Positions 1 through 8,925 of a stretch of 64,000 bases of DNA are shown piece by piece (position 1 is the stretch's first letter; each line of letters starts with the position of its first letter). The DNA is from Sulfodiicoccus acidiphilus (GTDB taxonomy: Archaea > Thermoproteota > Thermoprotei_A > Sulfolobales > Sulfolobaceae). Position numbers and translations under genes: made by a program. The notes under the pieces were generated by a model. That model saw only the letters and a program-made list of their open reading frames with translations. It was not told the DNA's origin and searched no databases. Where the stretch lies: positions 558,001-622,000 of the forward strand of contig NZ_AP018553.1 in NCBI RefSeq assembly GCF_003967175.1. The letters run 5' to 3'.

Positions 1-167
1 CAATTCAAATACTAATTTGCTAGAGACTATACCCAACGACAGTCACCGACTGAACGGTCTCCGTGAGGTCCTAGTCGAAGTGAAGTTTCGGGAAGTTCGT
101 CTTCGCTTCAATCTACGTACTAGATTCTCCAAAGTCCCTTGAATGGGAACTGGACTCTATGCCCGTG

Positions 168-475
168 GATCTTAACCCTCTACCGTCCACGCGAAGGGGC
201 GTCCTCGCCTCGAAGGTCTCCTGCTTCCGGGAGCGACCTCTATACTCCTTAACCATAGCGGAGGTTTAGACGGACAGTTGCGTGACTCCCCGTATGAAAT
301 AAGGAGATATGGAAGGTAGTTGTCCACAGACGTAAGTACCCACGGTCTCGACGGTATGACCGGCTTTCACGGCCGAGGTCCAAATTGCCGTAGTCTTTTA
401 TCTATGAAAGAAATTTCTGTCGGAGCCGTCCATCCCCACTACGGTCTTTCACCTCCTCAACCCCGTAGAGTCAAA
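168..475 (-). repeat. Decayed IS200/IS605-type element without tnpB (copy A)
   Basis: This stretch aligns along its length with the better preserved elements at 41949-42246 and 12431-12718, though with many changes. Shared landmarks in order are the right-end hairpin remnant (about 176-205), the block around 'ctgcttccgggagcgacct' (223-241), 'tagcggaggtt' (257-267), and the left-end block near 400-470 that ends in 'cctcaaccccgtagag'. Orientation is minus, with the left end at the high coordinate. No open frame of the transposase survives. It is the oldest-looking copy in the window. Confidence 0.5.
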
Positions 476-532
476 GTCGGTCAAAATCTAATGACTGCTA
501 CAGTTAATTATATATGTTACTAGGGCTAGTTC

Positions 533-778
533 GTGTCCGTGGAAGTAAAGGTAACTAGGAACTATCAGATAACGATACCTTACGAGGTTAGGCAAAAGTT
601 GAGTATAAAAATGGGGGACAAGCTTATCGTGAAAGTGGAAGGCGATAAGATAATAATACAGAAGAAGAGGGGCGATATATCTTCTCTTAACCTCACTTTG
701 GGGAGGAAGATAACTGACGAGGAGATCAATGATGTAATAAACGTGGCTGGTAGGGAAATTGCTAGAGGCGGTAGTTGA
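533..778 (+). CDS. vapB: VapB-type antitoxin (AbrB/SpoVT fold)
   Basis: 81-aa protein. Residues 3-45 form an AbrB/SpoVT swapped-hairpin DNA-binding domain, with the usual TRNYQITIP strand and a GDKLIVKVEGDKIII strand pair. The C-terminal ~35 residues are charged and would wrap the toxin. It overlaps the PIN-domain toxin gene by 20 nt, the classic antitoxin-first VapBC order, so translational coupling and autorepression by the complex are expected. The start is GTG at 533; a second in-frame GTG at 539 is equally possible. A short AT-rich stretch (503-520) may hold the promoter. The cognate role is inferred from gene order. Confidence 0.85.
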   Translation: MSVEVKVTRNYQITIPYEVRQKLSIKMGDKLIVKVEGDKIIIQKKRGDISSLNLTLGRKITDEEINDVINVAGREIARGGS

Positions 779-1139
779 TACTAATTTTGTAATAGCCGTT
801 ATGTTTAAAGATCACGAGTATCACGAGAGAGCGTTAATAGAATGGAGTAAACTCGAGAAGGCCTATTTACCGTTAATTTCCATTACAGAACTTGCCTATT
901 TTATTATTAATAATAAGCTAAATTTTGAGTTAATAGATGAAGTCATCAACGATCCCAAAATCGAGATAGTACCTGAGACTATAGATGACGTTTACTGTGC
1001 CTCAAGTAATAATGGGGAGATAAAGGGTTATGATGACTTTAACGACTTTTTGATCTTATCAGTTTCGGTCAAGTTAAATTTACCTTTGCTTACATTTGAC
1101 AAGAAGTTGAAAGCTAAAAGTGATAGAAGTCGAGTCTAG
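759..1139 (+). CDS. vapC: VapC-type toxin, PIN-domain ribonuclease
   Basis: 126-aa PIN-domain protein, predicted Mg2+-dependent endoribonuclease. The acidic active-site set is visible: D in VVDTN near residue 7, E in SITELA near 43, an acidic YDDFND cluster near 90-95, and D in LTFDKKL near 115. Length is typical of VapC. The start is TTG at 759, inside the 3' end of the antitoxin gene and preceded by a GGGA purine stretch. Targets of such toxins (tRNA, rRNA or mRNA) cannot be read from sequence. The C-terminus ends soon after the last motif, so a small truncation is possible. Confidence 0.85.
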   Translation: MLEAVVDTNFVIAVMFKDHEYHERALIEWSKLEKAYLPLISITELAYFIINNKLNFELIDEVINDPKIEIVPETIDDVYCASSNNGEIKGYDDFNDFLILSVSVKLNLPLLTFDKKLKAKSDRSRV

Positions 1140-1639
1140 CCCTTGTAGAAGAGCCTCCTCTAGTCATGTATAATCATACGAAGTAGGAAGTAGCTGTTAT
1201 GGTACCTTTAAGTAGCTTAAACATTTTCATCAGCTCACCTGCGCCTATTAAACAGTTTCAATGAACTTCTGGAGCTCTCTCACGTTCCTCAGGTTCAGGT
1301 AGAGGATAAGGTCCCCTGACCGTGTTGACGGCCACGTAGAAGAGGATCAGGTAGTCCTATGACCTGTTCCTCAGACCTAGAGATGAGTCCTGGTATCCTA
1401 GGACCTCAGGTTTGCCGTGAGACTTATCTCCTGAAATGAACTTCGGCCTTTCGCGACCTCTTCCTAGTCGAGGCTGATGTCTGTGGAGTATAGGTACTTA
1501 CGTTGAGGTTTTCCATCGCTTAACCCCCATTTTCGTAAACCGGCTAGCCTCGGCTAGTTCGAGGCTTTACTGAGGTGTATTTGAGACCTCGCCGTTGCTC
1601 CCATCTGCAGTTATTTTCCACCTCCTGTCTAATAACTTC
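1140..1639. other. Gene-poor stretch with a possible coding relic
   Basis: No convincing gene. On the minus strand around 1255-1320 a short frame reads DLILYLNLRNVRELQKFIETV-like residues before a stop. It has no start codon and no recognisable family, and may be a relic. The right end holds a 'ttatttt' TATA-like element (about 1611-1617) placed correctly for leaderless transcription of the next gene at 1640. Confidence 0.3.
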
Positions 1640-3829
1640 ATGCGTTACGTCGGTAGACCTATCAGGAGGAAGGAGGATCCTAAGCTCATAACCGGAAGAG
1701 GAAGGTATATCGACGATATTGAATTCCCGGGGACTCTCCACCTCGTCGTAGTTAGGAGCACGGTAGCCCACGCGCTTTTGAAGAGCGTCGACTACTCAGA
1801 CGCTCTTAAAGTGCAAGGGGTTGTAGGAGTGCTCACTGGGGTCAAATTCAAGGTGGACAACAGGCCCGAAGACTTTCCCATGGCTTCAAAGGAGATACTT
1901 TACGTCGGACAGCCAGTCGCTGCAGTCGTTGCTACAGACAGGTACGCTGCGGTGGACGCCGCCGAGAAAGTACAGTTCGATTACGATGAACTCCCTGCCG
2001 TCGTAGATCCCGAGGAGGCCGCAACTGGGAGCAAAGAGGTTGTAGGCGGAAAGGGGCTGGCATACGAGAGGGAATACGCGTCCGGCGACGCGTTAAGGGC
2101 GATAGAGTCTTCTCCCCAGAAGGGGGAACTGAAAGTGAAAATAGGGAGAGTCTACGCTTCTCCCATGGAACCGAGGGGCCTTCTCTCAGTTTACGAGAGG
2201 GGTTCGCTCACTGTTTACGCTTCCACACAATCTCCTCACTTCATGAGGAGGTTCCTCGTCGAGACCTTCGGAGGCAGAGTGGAAGACGTTAGAGTGGTAC
2301 AGGCCGACGTAGGTGGAGCTTTCGGAGCTAAACTGTTTCCTTATCCTGAGGACTACATAACGGTTGAGGCCAGCCTCAGGTTCAGGAGGCCAGTGAAGTG
2401 GGTGGCCACCAGGAGGGAGGACTTCGTCAGCACTTACCTCTCTAGGGATCAGATACACAAGCTACGGTTCGGCTTCGACGAGAGGGGCGTTCTCAGGGGG
2501 CTCACGGACGACGCCCTGATAAACTTGGGTGCGGCCTCCCACGGCTATTACCTAGGTGATATAGCTGCTACAATGCTCCCAGGGCCGTATAAGGTCAGGG
2601 ACGTCAAAGTGAGAGTGCTAGGTGTCTACACAAATACCACTCCCTTGGACCAGTACAGAGGTGCTGGAAGGCCAGAGGCGACATTCGCTATAGAGAGAGT
2701 CATGGACTACATAGCGGAAGAGCTCAAGGAAGATCCTGTGGAGGTGAGGAAAAGGAATTTAGTTGTTGAGACCCCATATACTAACCCGTTCGGACTCACC
2801 TATGACTCAGGCAACTACTCTCACCTTCTCGAGAGAGCGGGTTTGATCTACAGGGAAATGGAGGAAAGGGCGAGGAAGTTGAAGCTCGAGGGTAGGAGGG
2901 TGGGGGCTGGGCTTTGTTTCTATTTAGAGCAGAACAACTTCGGACCTTGGGAGAGCGCATCCGTCAGGGTTAGGGGAGACGGAAAGGTGCAAGTTATCGT
3001 GGGCGCGGCCCCGCACGGACAGGGGGCTGGAACTGGAATAGCCCAGGTTGTGGCCGACGAGTTGGGCTTGGACTTGGACCGGGTAGAGGTTAGTTGGGGG
3101 GACACCTCCCTGATCGGGGAGGCCTTCGGTACGTACGGGAGTAGGAGCCTGACCTTGGCTGGAAACGCGGCCCTCCTAGCGGCTAGGAAGTTAAAGGACA
3201 AGGTGAGGGGACTTGCGGCTGAGCTGATGGGAACAGACGTTCAGGAACTGGTTTACAGGGACGGAGGCGTGGAGAATCCAAAGGACGGGAGGAGAATGTC
3301 CTTGGCAGAGGTAGCTAGGGCCACGGTGGCCTCTATGGGAGGAACATGGAACTTCAAGAGGGATCCTTCTCTGGAAGTGACAGAGTACTTCGGGCTCGAC
3401 AACTACACTTTCCCCTACGGCGCCCACATTGCCCTAGTGGAGGTCGAGGAGGACGGCTCTGTATCCGTCCTTGACTACAGGGCTATCGACGATGTGGGAC
3501 TAGTGGTGAATCCGCTGTTGGCGGAGGGCCAAGTGGTGGGGGGTGTAATGCAGGGCTTCGGCGAGGTGTTCACTGAGGAGATCAGGTACGATGGCAACGG
3601 GAACCCCATCATGACAGACTTCGGGTCCTACAGAATACCTCGAGCACACCAGGCCTTCAGGGTGAGGTGGGAGTACTTCGAAGAGGGGAAATCCAACGCA
3701 CCACTCCCAAGCAAAGGTATAGGGGAGGGGGCGTCCATTGGTACTCTTGACGCGCTGGTGAGTGCGATAGAGAGGGCTGTGGGGAGGAGAGTGTGGGCAT
3801 TACCTGTTGACCCATCGCTCTTAATGTGA
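1640..3829 (+). CDS. Molybdenum hydroxylase large subunit (aldehyde/CO dehydrogenase family)
   Basis: 729-aa xanthine-dehydrogenase-family large subunit binding molybdopterin cytosine dinucleotide. N-terminal signature VGRPIRRKEDPKLITGRGRY; Moco motif GGAFGAK near residue 230; active-site loop QYRGAGRPE near 340; catalytic Glu in the C-terminal GKGIGEGAS. The loop is RGAGR rather than the CSFR of true aerobic CO dehydrogenase, so an aldehyde (for example glyceraldehyde) or related hydroxylase is more likely. ATG at 1640 is preferred over the upstream 1595 because the family N-terminus begins there and a TATA-like box lies about 26 nt upstream. No medium (FAD) or small (2Fe-2S) subunit gene lies beside it, so partners must be encoded elsewhere. 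Confidence 0.85.
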   Translation: MRYVGRPIRRKEDPKLITGRGRYIDDIEFPGTLHLVVVRSTVAHALLKSVDYSDALKVQGVVGVLTGVKFKVDNRPEDFPMASKEILYVGQPVAAVVATDRYAAVDAAEKVQFDYDELPAVVDPEEAATGSKEVVGGKGLAYEREYASGDALRAIESSPQKGELKVKIGRVYASPMEPRGLLSVYERGSLTVYASTQSPHFMRRFLVETFGGRVEDVRVVQADVGGAFGAKLFPYPEDYITVEASLRFRRPVKWVATRREDFVSTYLSRDQIHKLRFGFDERGVLRGLTDDALINLGAASHGYYLGDIAATMLPGPYKVRDVKVRVLGVYTNTTPLDQYRGAGRPEATFAIERVMDYIAEELKEDPVEVRKRNLVVETPYTNPFGLTYDSGNYSHLLERAGLIYREMEERARKLKLEGRRVGAGLCFYLEQNNFGPWESASVRVRGDGKVQVIVGAAPHGQGAGTGIAQVVADELGLDLDRVEVSWGDTSLIGEAFGTYGSRSLTLAGNAALLAARKLKDKVRGLAAELMGTDVQELVYRDGGVENPKDGRRMSLAEVARATVASMGGTWNFKRDPSLEVTEYFGLDNYTFPYGAHIALVEVEEDGSVSVLDYRAIDDVGLVVNPLLAEGQVVGGVMQGFGEVFTEEIRYDGNGNPIMTDFGSYRIPRAHQAFRVRWEYFEEGKSNAPLPSKGIGEGASIGTLDALVSAIERAVGRRVWALPVDPSLLM

Positions 3830-3862
3830 GCGCTTAAAGGATCAATCCCCACAACTCCCCCC

Positions 3863-5104
3863 ATGAACAGAGAGCTTGCCAAGCTCGCCGTCCTTAACCT
3901 GATCGCCTATACTTTCCTCGTCTATAACAACTCTACTCTGACTTTCTTCAATTCTCCTTACCTCTCTGCCGTGTTTTTCGGTAGTTCGTCCTACCTATCC
4001 TTGGCGGCCACCATAGGCTCGGCGGCGTTGGGGCTGGCGATGAGGCCGATCGGTGGTTGGACGTTGGGACCCTTAGGGGACAGGCTGGGTAGGAGAGCCC
4101 TCACTAGGATAGGCTCAGTAGGCTCAGTTGTACCCCTCCTAGTAGTGGCGATGTTACCTGGGTACAGGACGCTAGGACTCACCGCCTCGGTGACATTCCT
4201 CTCACTTTTAGGAGTCCAAGGGTTCTTCACTGGAGGGCTAACAGGAGGGATAAACGTCATCGGACTGGAGTCTCTAGAGGAACGCGACAGGGGTTGGTTC
4301 AGTGGTTCTGGCATGGCCGTTAGTGGGACGTCTTTCCTCGTCGCCACTGCCGTGTACTCCGTCTTGGTCGTTGCCTTGGGACAGAATCAGTATGCCCTAT
4401 GGGGGTGGCGAATCATGTTTCTTACAAGCTCCTTAATGTTACTTTTCGGTTTCGTGTTACCCGAGTCGAAGAAGTTCGGGGGAAGCAAGGCGAGGAGAAC
4501 TGTGTCGTATGTCGTGAGGACTTATAGGAGGAGGTTTGTCCTAGCTGCCTCGCTAACTGCTCTTTGGGGGTCTCTAGCCTTCACAGCTGAGGGGCTCCTC
4601 CCCACTTTTCTCTTGAAGGTAGACCATCTATCCTCCATTCAAGTGAGTGAAGCGTTGCTAGTTTACAGCATATTCACAGCGGCCTCAGGTTTCCTCGGTG
4701 GGGCCCTGAGTGAAGTTAAGGGAAGGAAGTTCGTCTCCGGGGTAGGGGCCCTGTTGGCCCTGGCTGGGGTCCCTCTCTATCTAGCCCTAGCAGGTGCACG
4801 TTCCCCGGACGAGGTGGTTGCTATAGTGGCTCCCCTGTCCTTCGTCCTAGTCTTCGGAGGAGGAGCGGTCATGGTGTTGGTGAACGAGAGCTTCCCAACC
4901 GAGGTGAGATCCACGGGAGTATCTATAAGTTGGAACTTGGGTTTCATGACTGCTGGAATCACGTCGCTGTTGCTAAGTTACATTGCTTCAATAGTGGGAA
5001 ACCTAGCCCTAGTTGAGGCGGTGGGAACAGGAGGATTAGCGTTGACTACAATGTTGGTGACCTCATACTATGAGGAGACTCGTGGAGCTATGGATAGGAC
5101 CTGA
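3863..5104 (+). CDS. MFS transporter (metabolite:H+ symporter-like)
   Basis: 413-aa protein with about 12 hydrophobic segments. The MFS loop-2/3 motif is present as GPLGDRLGRRALTR (about 68-82), and a second GALSEVKGRKFV copy starts the second half (about 270), as expected for two six-helix halves. The GxxGDRxGRR form and length fit sugar/organic-acid:H+ symporters. It lies 33 nt after the molybdenum hydroxylase gene in the same direction, so it may import a substrate or export a product of that enzyme; that link is inference. Substrate unknown. Confidence 0.8.
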   Translation: MNRELAKLAVLNLIAYTFLVYNNSTLTFFNSPYLSAVFFGSSSYLSLAATIGSAALGLAMRPIGGWTLGPLGDRLGRRALTRIGSVGSVVPLLVVAMLPGYRTLGLTASVTFLSLLGVQGFFTGGLTGGINVIGLESLEERDRGWFSGSGMAVSGTSFLVATAVYSVLVVALGQNQYALWGWRIMFLTSSLMLLFGFVLPESKKFGGSKARRTVSYVVRTYRRRFVLAASLTALWGSLAFTAEGLLPTFLLKVDHLSSIQVSEALLVYSIFTAASGFLGGALSEVKGRKFVSGVGALLALAGVPLYLALAGARSPDEVVAIVAPLSFVLVFGGGAVMVLVNESFPTEVRSTGVSISWNLGFMTAGITSLLLSYIASIVGNLALVEAVGTGGLALTTMLVTSYYEETRGAMDRT

Positions 5105-5665
5105 ACTCGGTTAACCTCCATCCAAAGTGAACATCGATCTCGAGAGTGAATTCTCCCTTCTGAAAGACGATATCCTCACTCGACGATAATCTCAGTAGCA
5201 GGGAAGGAGTTAGGGCTCATAGGGTTTGACCCCAGTTCCTTCTCCATAAACACTATCCATCCTCTCTTTTACGTCACCTACTCACGGTACCAGTAACCTT
5301 ATCCAAGGGGAACTTCCATGAAGCACGTCGACTGATGGGTTCCTTTGCTTCTCACACGCCCTGGCCAAAAGTAAAGAGTGAGGCCCCCTAAAAGGCGTCG
5401 GGGTCGGAGCTCGACTCCAGGCAATCTGGAGACCCTACGTGCTAGTTAGAGCTTTGCCAAATGCGCTCTCCACGACTAGGGACGGAGCCATCCACTCGAT
5501 GTTTGCCAAGAGGAGGCGCACTTCTGTTCACTTATCTTTATAAAGCTGTTCACCTTCAAGGGTATCTTTTGCTCTCAACTTCACTAAAGATAAAACTGAA
5601 CTGCCGAACTAAAAATAGAAGCTCCTTAACTGAAAAATATTTAAATTAATTCAATACTTATCCCT
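5105..5665. other. Gene-poor stretch
   Basis: No supported gene. On the minus strand (about 5105-5200) two frames together read like the end of a protein (EDIVFQKGEFTLEIDVHFGW), interrupted by a frameshift, so a decayed gene is possible. The 3' end next to the pilin gene is AT-rich (5620-5660), in keeping with a T-rich archaeal terminator for the minus-strand pilin. Confidence 0.25.
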
Positions 5666-6178
5666 TTATCCGTACGTCTCGGTAAAGGATATGTGGAATA
5701 CAGCAGACTGTCCTGGCATCGTTCCATATGTCTCTAAGGTCAGGTATACTGGGACTTCACCCTCACTTGGACTCAAGGTGAATGTGAAGGTATGAGGAAT
5801 AGCCGTGCCATTGACTAAGAGTTGGATAGAAGTCGGTCCGCTGACTTCAGTCACAGTCATGGTTACGGTAACCGTCTGGTTTAAGTTATCGTCTACGAAG
5901 AAGGCAGGAGATATAGTCATCATTGCGTTAGTTTGTACTTTGTTTAGGTTTATTGTCAGATCACCACTAGCATTTAGATAGACGTAAGCAGATGCACTTG
6001 GTCCACTGCCGTACCCAAGGTAATGGTCGTTAGGTACTAAAGATAGTGGACCCGCCGGGTCCGCCGTTATCGTCACGCTCGCTAACCTCGTGTCCTGGTA
6101 CGTGAAGAAGGGTGTGGTGGAGAAGACGAGCCCCAAAAGGAGGGCGCCCACCACTATCGCGTATATTGCTGCTCTCAT
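5666..6178 (-). CDS. TasA/AbpA-like (DUF1102-type) pilin subunit, copy 1
   Basis: 170-aa predicted exported filament subunit. Residues 1-25 are a Sec-type signal segment (MRAAIYAIVVGALLLGLVFS). The mature part starts with SVTITAD and shows the pattern of archaeal TasA/AbpA proteins: a YVYLNASGDLTINL strand, then AFFVDDNLNQTVTV, ending FTETYG. Such subunits polymerise by donor-strand exchange into bundling pili or biofilm fibres in Pyrobaculum and Bacillus. ATG at 6178 is chosen over GTG at 6193 because the TATA box at 6208-6215 predicts a transcript start near 6186, and copy 3 lacks the GTG. Its first ~150 nt and promoter match copy 2 exactly over 240 bp; the C-terminal two thirds diverge. 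Confidence 0.75.
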   Translation of the reverse strand: MRAAIYAIVVGALLLGLVFSTTPFFTYQDTRLASVTITADPAGPLSLVPNDHYLGYGSGPSASAYVYLNASGDLTINLNKVQTNAMMTISPAFFVDDNLNQTVTVTMTVTEVSGPTSIQLLVNGTAIPHTFTFTLSPSEGEVPVYLTLETYGTMPGQSAVFHISFTETYG

Positions 6179-6268
6179 GTTCTCTAGCGGCACTTACGCC
6201 CCCACACATTTAAATAATTCTCATTATCCTGTAGATAATAGAGATAATTCGCTGACAAGTTATAGAAC
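6029..6268 (-). repeat. 240-bp inverted repeat, left arm (pilin promoter and N-terminus)
   Basis: Read on the minus strand, 6268 to 6029 is identical base for base to 8926-9165 on the plus strand. It contains about 90 bp of upstream DNA with the promoter and the first ~150 nt of pilin copy 1. Identity stops abruptly on both sides: before 'gttctataac' and after 'tagtacctaac'. The arms face outward around a 2,657-bp spacer. Confidence 0.9.
6208..6215 (-). promoter_or_regulatory. TATA box of pilin copy 1
   Basis: Palindromic atttaaat, flanked upstream by a purine-rich gagaatt stretch. It sits about 30 nt before ATG 6178, predicting a leader of only a few bases. The same element is duplicated at 8979-8986. 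Confidence 0.55.
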
Positions 6269-7051
6269 GGGTTCATTGGGAGCAGAGTGATTAAGTCTAT
6301 TACCAATATAGATTAGACGGAGAAGCGATAGTTGTTAGTTATTAGGAAACTTCACTACATTGCCCTTTGGGATTACCCCCTGGCTGAGATGATGTACTCC
6401 GTGTAGGGTCGAGTAGAAGGACTTTACAAAATTGTGGGTGGAGAGAAGCCTCCAGCGGGGAGGGAAACCCTCCTCCTTTAAATATTGTTTTTCTTAAATT
6501 TTCTCAGTGATACTGACGACCTTCTTCTCCCAGCACAATCGAGAGTTCAATGCAACTGTGGGAGGGGAAAGTGGCATCTTCCTTACTCTTTTGAGGATCT
6601 AGGGCTCAACTTCCAAAGTCCCTTCTGTTGAGGGTCTGGCGTCCCCACAGCCCACCGGAGTAGAGATGTGATCCCGAACCGAAGGTGGGAACTACGAACC
6701 CTAAGAAGGGAGCCCTGGACGGCGAGGAGGAAGTCGGTAAGAATCACGCTATGAAAGGTAGGCTAGGGAGGAGTTATAGGTTTTCCTTATTACAAATCTC
6801 CAGAGCGATTTCCAGAGATCACCCTATTCTCCCTAGCTTTAGAGTCATATGCGTATCGAAAACTCTTCTAGAAAATTTAGTCTCTTTACCGAAAATTTAG
6901 AAATAATGGAATATTAATACTTCAATACTCTCGTACAAACGAACAGCTTAACGTTGTGGAGACCTTCACCTGACAGTCAAAATTCTGTATTCTAGCAATC
7001 TGGCACGATTCGTACAGATCTCCTTATTTAATCTGCCTTCTAAGTAGCGTC
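6269..7051. other. Intergenic stretch, no supported gene
   Basis: No convincing coding region on either strand. A perfect 6-bp hairpin ggaggg-aaa-ccctcc lies at 6459-6473, followed by a T-rich stretch; it could be a terminator or the relic of a similar hairpin in the IS605-like elements. The 3' end (6900-7040) is AT-rich and should contain the promoter of the GH12 gene. Confidence 0.35.
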
Positions 7052-8029
7052 GTGAATAAGTTCTTCTTAGTAGGTGTCGTATTGGCCGTAATCATCTCAT
7101 CTGTGGTAGGTTACGAGACCTTGGCGTTGCAACATCCAATGCCCTTGTCAGAACACTTCCCTTCACCTATCGATTCCTATGTCCTTTTTCCAACTGGAAA
7201 TGACCACTTTAGCGTGATAGGGAGCTACCTCAGCGACAGTGAGTATGCGATGTCTGAAATATATGGTAACTTTTCCACTCTAATGGTTTCCCCGTTCATG
7301 TGGAACGTCAAGTCGTCGTTGGGTAACGTCAACATGACTTACTATCATTTCTTACGTGTAACTGCCAACCTCTCCATGGTAAAGAAGATAACTCCCTCTA
7401 TATCTGTCCTAGGTTACCCTGGGCTCATGTATGGTTCAGAACCTTGGTTCCCTTTCGCCACCTCCACTCAACAGGTTCCAAAACTCGAGCTTCCTCGGCT
7501 CGTAGGTCAACTCCCCGACTTCTACTCCGTTCTAAACTACAGTCTATTTAATAAGACCGGGGAAATAGTGGACTTCTCTTACGACATATGGCTCACTCCT
7601 GAACCTAACGTGACTTACCTCGGGGCTGGGGACTTAGAGATCATGTTTTGGATGTGGTACACACAGAACCTATCTCACGTAAGATATTACGCATATGAGG
7701 GTACTCTAGATATCCCCACGTTTCTCAATGGAACACTCGAAAATTACCCCTGGAGCGTCTACGTTCTGAACTACAGCGCCGACGGATGGACATTGATGGT
7801 TTTTACTTCATCGAGACAACTTCAAGGATCGGTGGGAATCCCTATAGGATGGGTTCTGAAAGAGTCCACGCAGTTCTTATACAACCAAGGATGGAGGGCC
7901 AGTCTCAGTGCATACTACCTAGATGCTATTCAGGTCGGTATGGAGTTCAATAATGCTCCCAACGGTAGTGTTGACGTTGGTTACAACCTCTACCAATGGT
8001 ATTTAAACTTCAATTCGACTGAACTGTAG
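7052..8029 (+). CDS. Secreted GH12 family endoglucanase-like glycosidase
   Basis: 325-aa predicted extracellular beta-1,4-glucanase. Residues 1-25 form a signal peptide/anchor. The GH12 jelly-roll signatures are present: DIWLTPEPN near 178-186, the nucleophile segment DLEIMFW with Glu196, and the acid/base segment VGMEF with Glu298. Many NxS/T sites are consistent with secretion. Sulfolobus carries acid-stable GH12 cellulases of this size. It lies alone between the arms of the 240-bp pilin inverted repeat, with a GTG start at 7052. Whether it degrades plant or other glucans, or remodels the cell's own biofilm polysaccharide, cannot be read from sequence. Confidence 0.75.
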   Translation: MNKFFLVGVVLAVIISSVVGYETLALQHPMPLSEHFPSPIDSYVLFPTGNDHFSVIGSYLSDSEYAMSEIYGNFSTLMVSPFMWNVKSSLGNVNMTYYHFLRVTANLSMVKKITPSISVLGYPGLMYGSEPWFPFATSTQQVPKLELPRLVGQLPDFYSVLNYSLFNKTGEIVDFSYDIWLTPEPNVTYLGAGDLEIMFWMWYTQNLSHVRYYAYEGTLDIPTFLNGTLENYPWSVYVLNYSADGWTLMVFTSSRQLQGSVGIPIGWVLKESTQFLYNQGWRASLSAYYLDAIQVGMEFNNAPNGSVDVGYNLYQWYLNFNSTEL

Positions 8030-8586
8030 TAGTCCTTCCCGACGGAGCAGAGCCCTTGGTTTTAGAGTGGAGCGTTCCATACCGTGTAAGGGGTTTACCA
8101 TCTAAGTGGTTCTTGACATCGGAGCGGTTTATCGCCTAGATAGAGAGTTCAGGAATTTGGGGTTTAGACTTCGAATTCTCACGAATTCCTATCCGATCTT
8201 TAGGGTCCTTGGACTTCCCCGAAGTCGTGGATTCAGTTCTTCCTCCACCCATCGGCGGGCAGCCCACACCTCCTCTGGTACGACTAATCTCACACTCCAA
8301 AGCATACAAACTTCTCAACTCAGCTGAAACCGTAACGAAACCTTCGACAGGAAGAAGTTGTATAAGGACCTCCTGTCTGAACGCCCCATTCTAAGGAGTC
8401 TTCTAGATTTAATGACTAAGAGGGTTGAAATTGAAAAACTCACCCATTTAATCCTTATTGTCGCAAAGAAATGGATTAGAAACATCTACCCTGCTGTCAT
8501 AACTCACTATATGGCGCTTTCAATGGGTTGTTACAACGTTGGTCCAAGGGACAATACTAATATCCTACAGTAGATCAGTCTAGTTT
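8030..8586. other. Intergenic stretch, no supported gene
   Basis: Short open frames exist on both strands but none has plausible composition, start context or family motif. Nothing else recognised. Confidence 0.3.
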
Positions 8587-8880
8587 ATGATAAACGTAGG
8601 CTTCAACTACTTGGTATCTGAGGGAAAAGAGGAACAGTTTCTCCTTAAGTTTAGGGAAGTGTTGCAGTTACTTAAAACCTCCAACTCAGGAATGCTGGAC
8701 GCGAAGCTCTACAGGTCTGTAGATAATCCACGCGAATTTCTCATTTTCACGGAGTGGGAGAGTCTGGATGCCTTCCGAAAGTTCACGTCGAGTAGAGAGT
8801 ATAAGGAAACAGTCGAATATGGAAAGAGTGTTATAGAGGGAAGGCCTAGACACATAGTGCTTCAGAGAGTGGAAGATTGA
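8587..8880 (+). CDS. ABM-domain protein (antibiotic biosynthesis monooxygenase-like)
   Basis: 97-aa single-domain ferredoxin-like protein of the ABM superfamily (dimeric alpha+beta barrel). It shows the typical N-terminal beta strand, a first helix, the central FLIFTEWESLDAFRKF segment (about 50-66) and a C-terminal strand ending IVLQRVE. Members include quinol monooxygenases and haem-degrading proteins; no haem ligand can be assigned. ATG at 8587. It stands alone inside the 2.66-kb segment flanked by the pilin inverted repeats, convergent with nothing. Function unknown. Confidence 0.65.
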   Translation: MINVGFNYLVSEGKEEQFLLKFREVLQLLKTSNSGMLDAKLYRSVDNPREFLIFTEWESLDAFRKFTSSREYKETVEYGKSVIEGRPRHIVLQRVED

Positions 8881-8925
8881 CTCACAAAAGGAAGACTTTA
8901 CCCTTTAGCGTAATTTTGGACATGT

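Noticed and set aside
320-523. 67-aa open frame with ATG
   Set aside because: It lies within the decayed transposon copy A and has no coding character.
6459-6473. Perfect ggaggg-aaa-ccctcc hairpin, as a further transposon copy
   Set aside because: The hairpin resembles one in copies B and G, but flanking sequence does not align, so it may be chance or a terminator.
6685-6900. 71-aa open frame
   Set aside because: Random-looking composition, no promoter or family motif.
8358-8573. 71-aa open frame rich in hydrophobic residues
   Set aside because: No ribosome-binding site, TATA box or recognisable domain; overlapping frames look equally likely.
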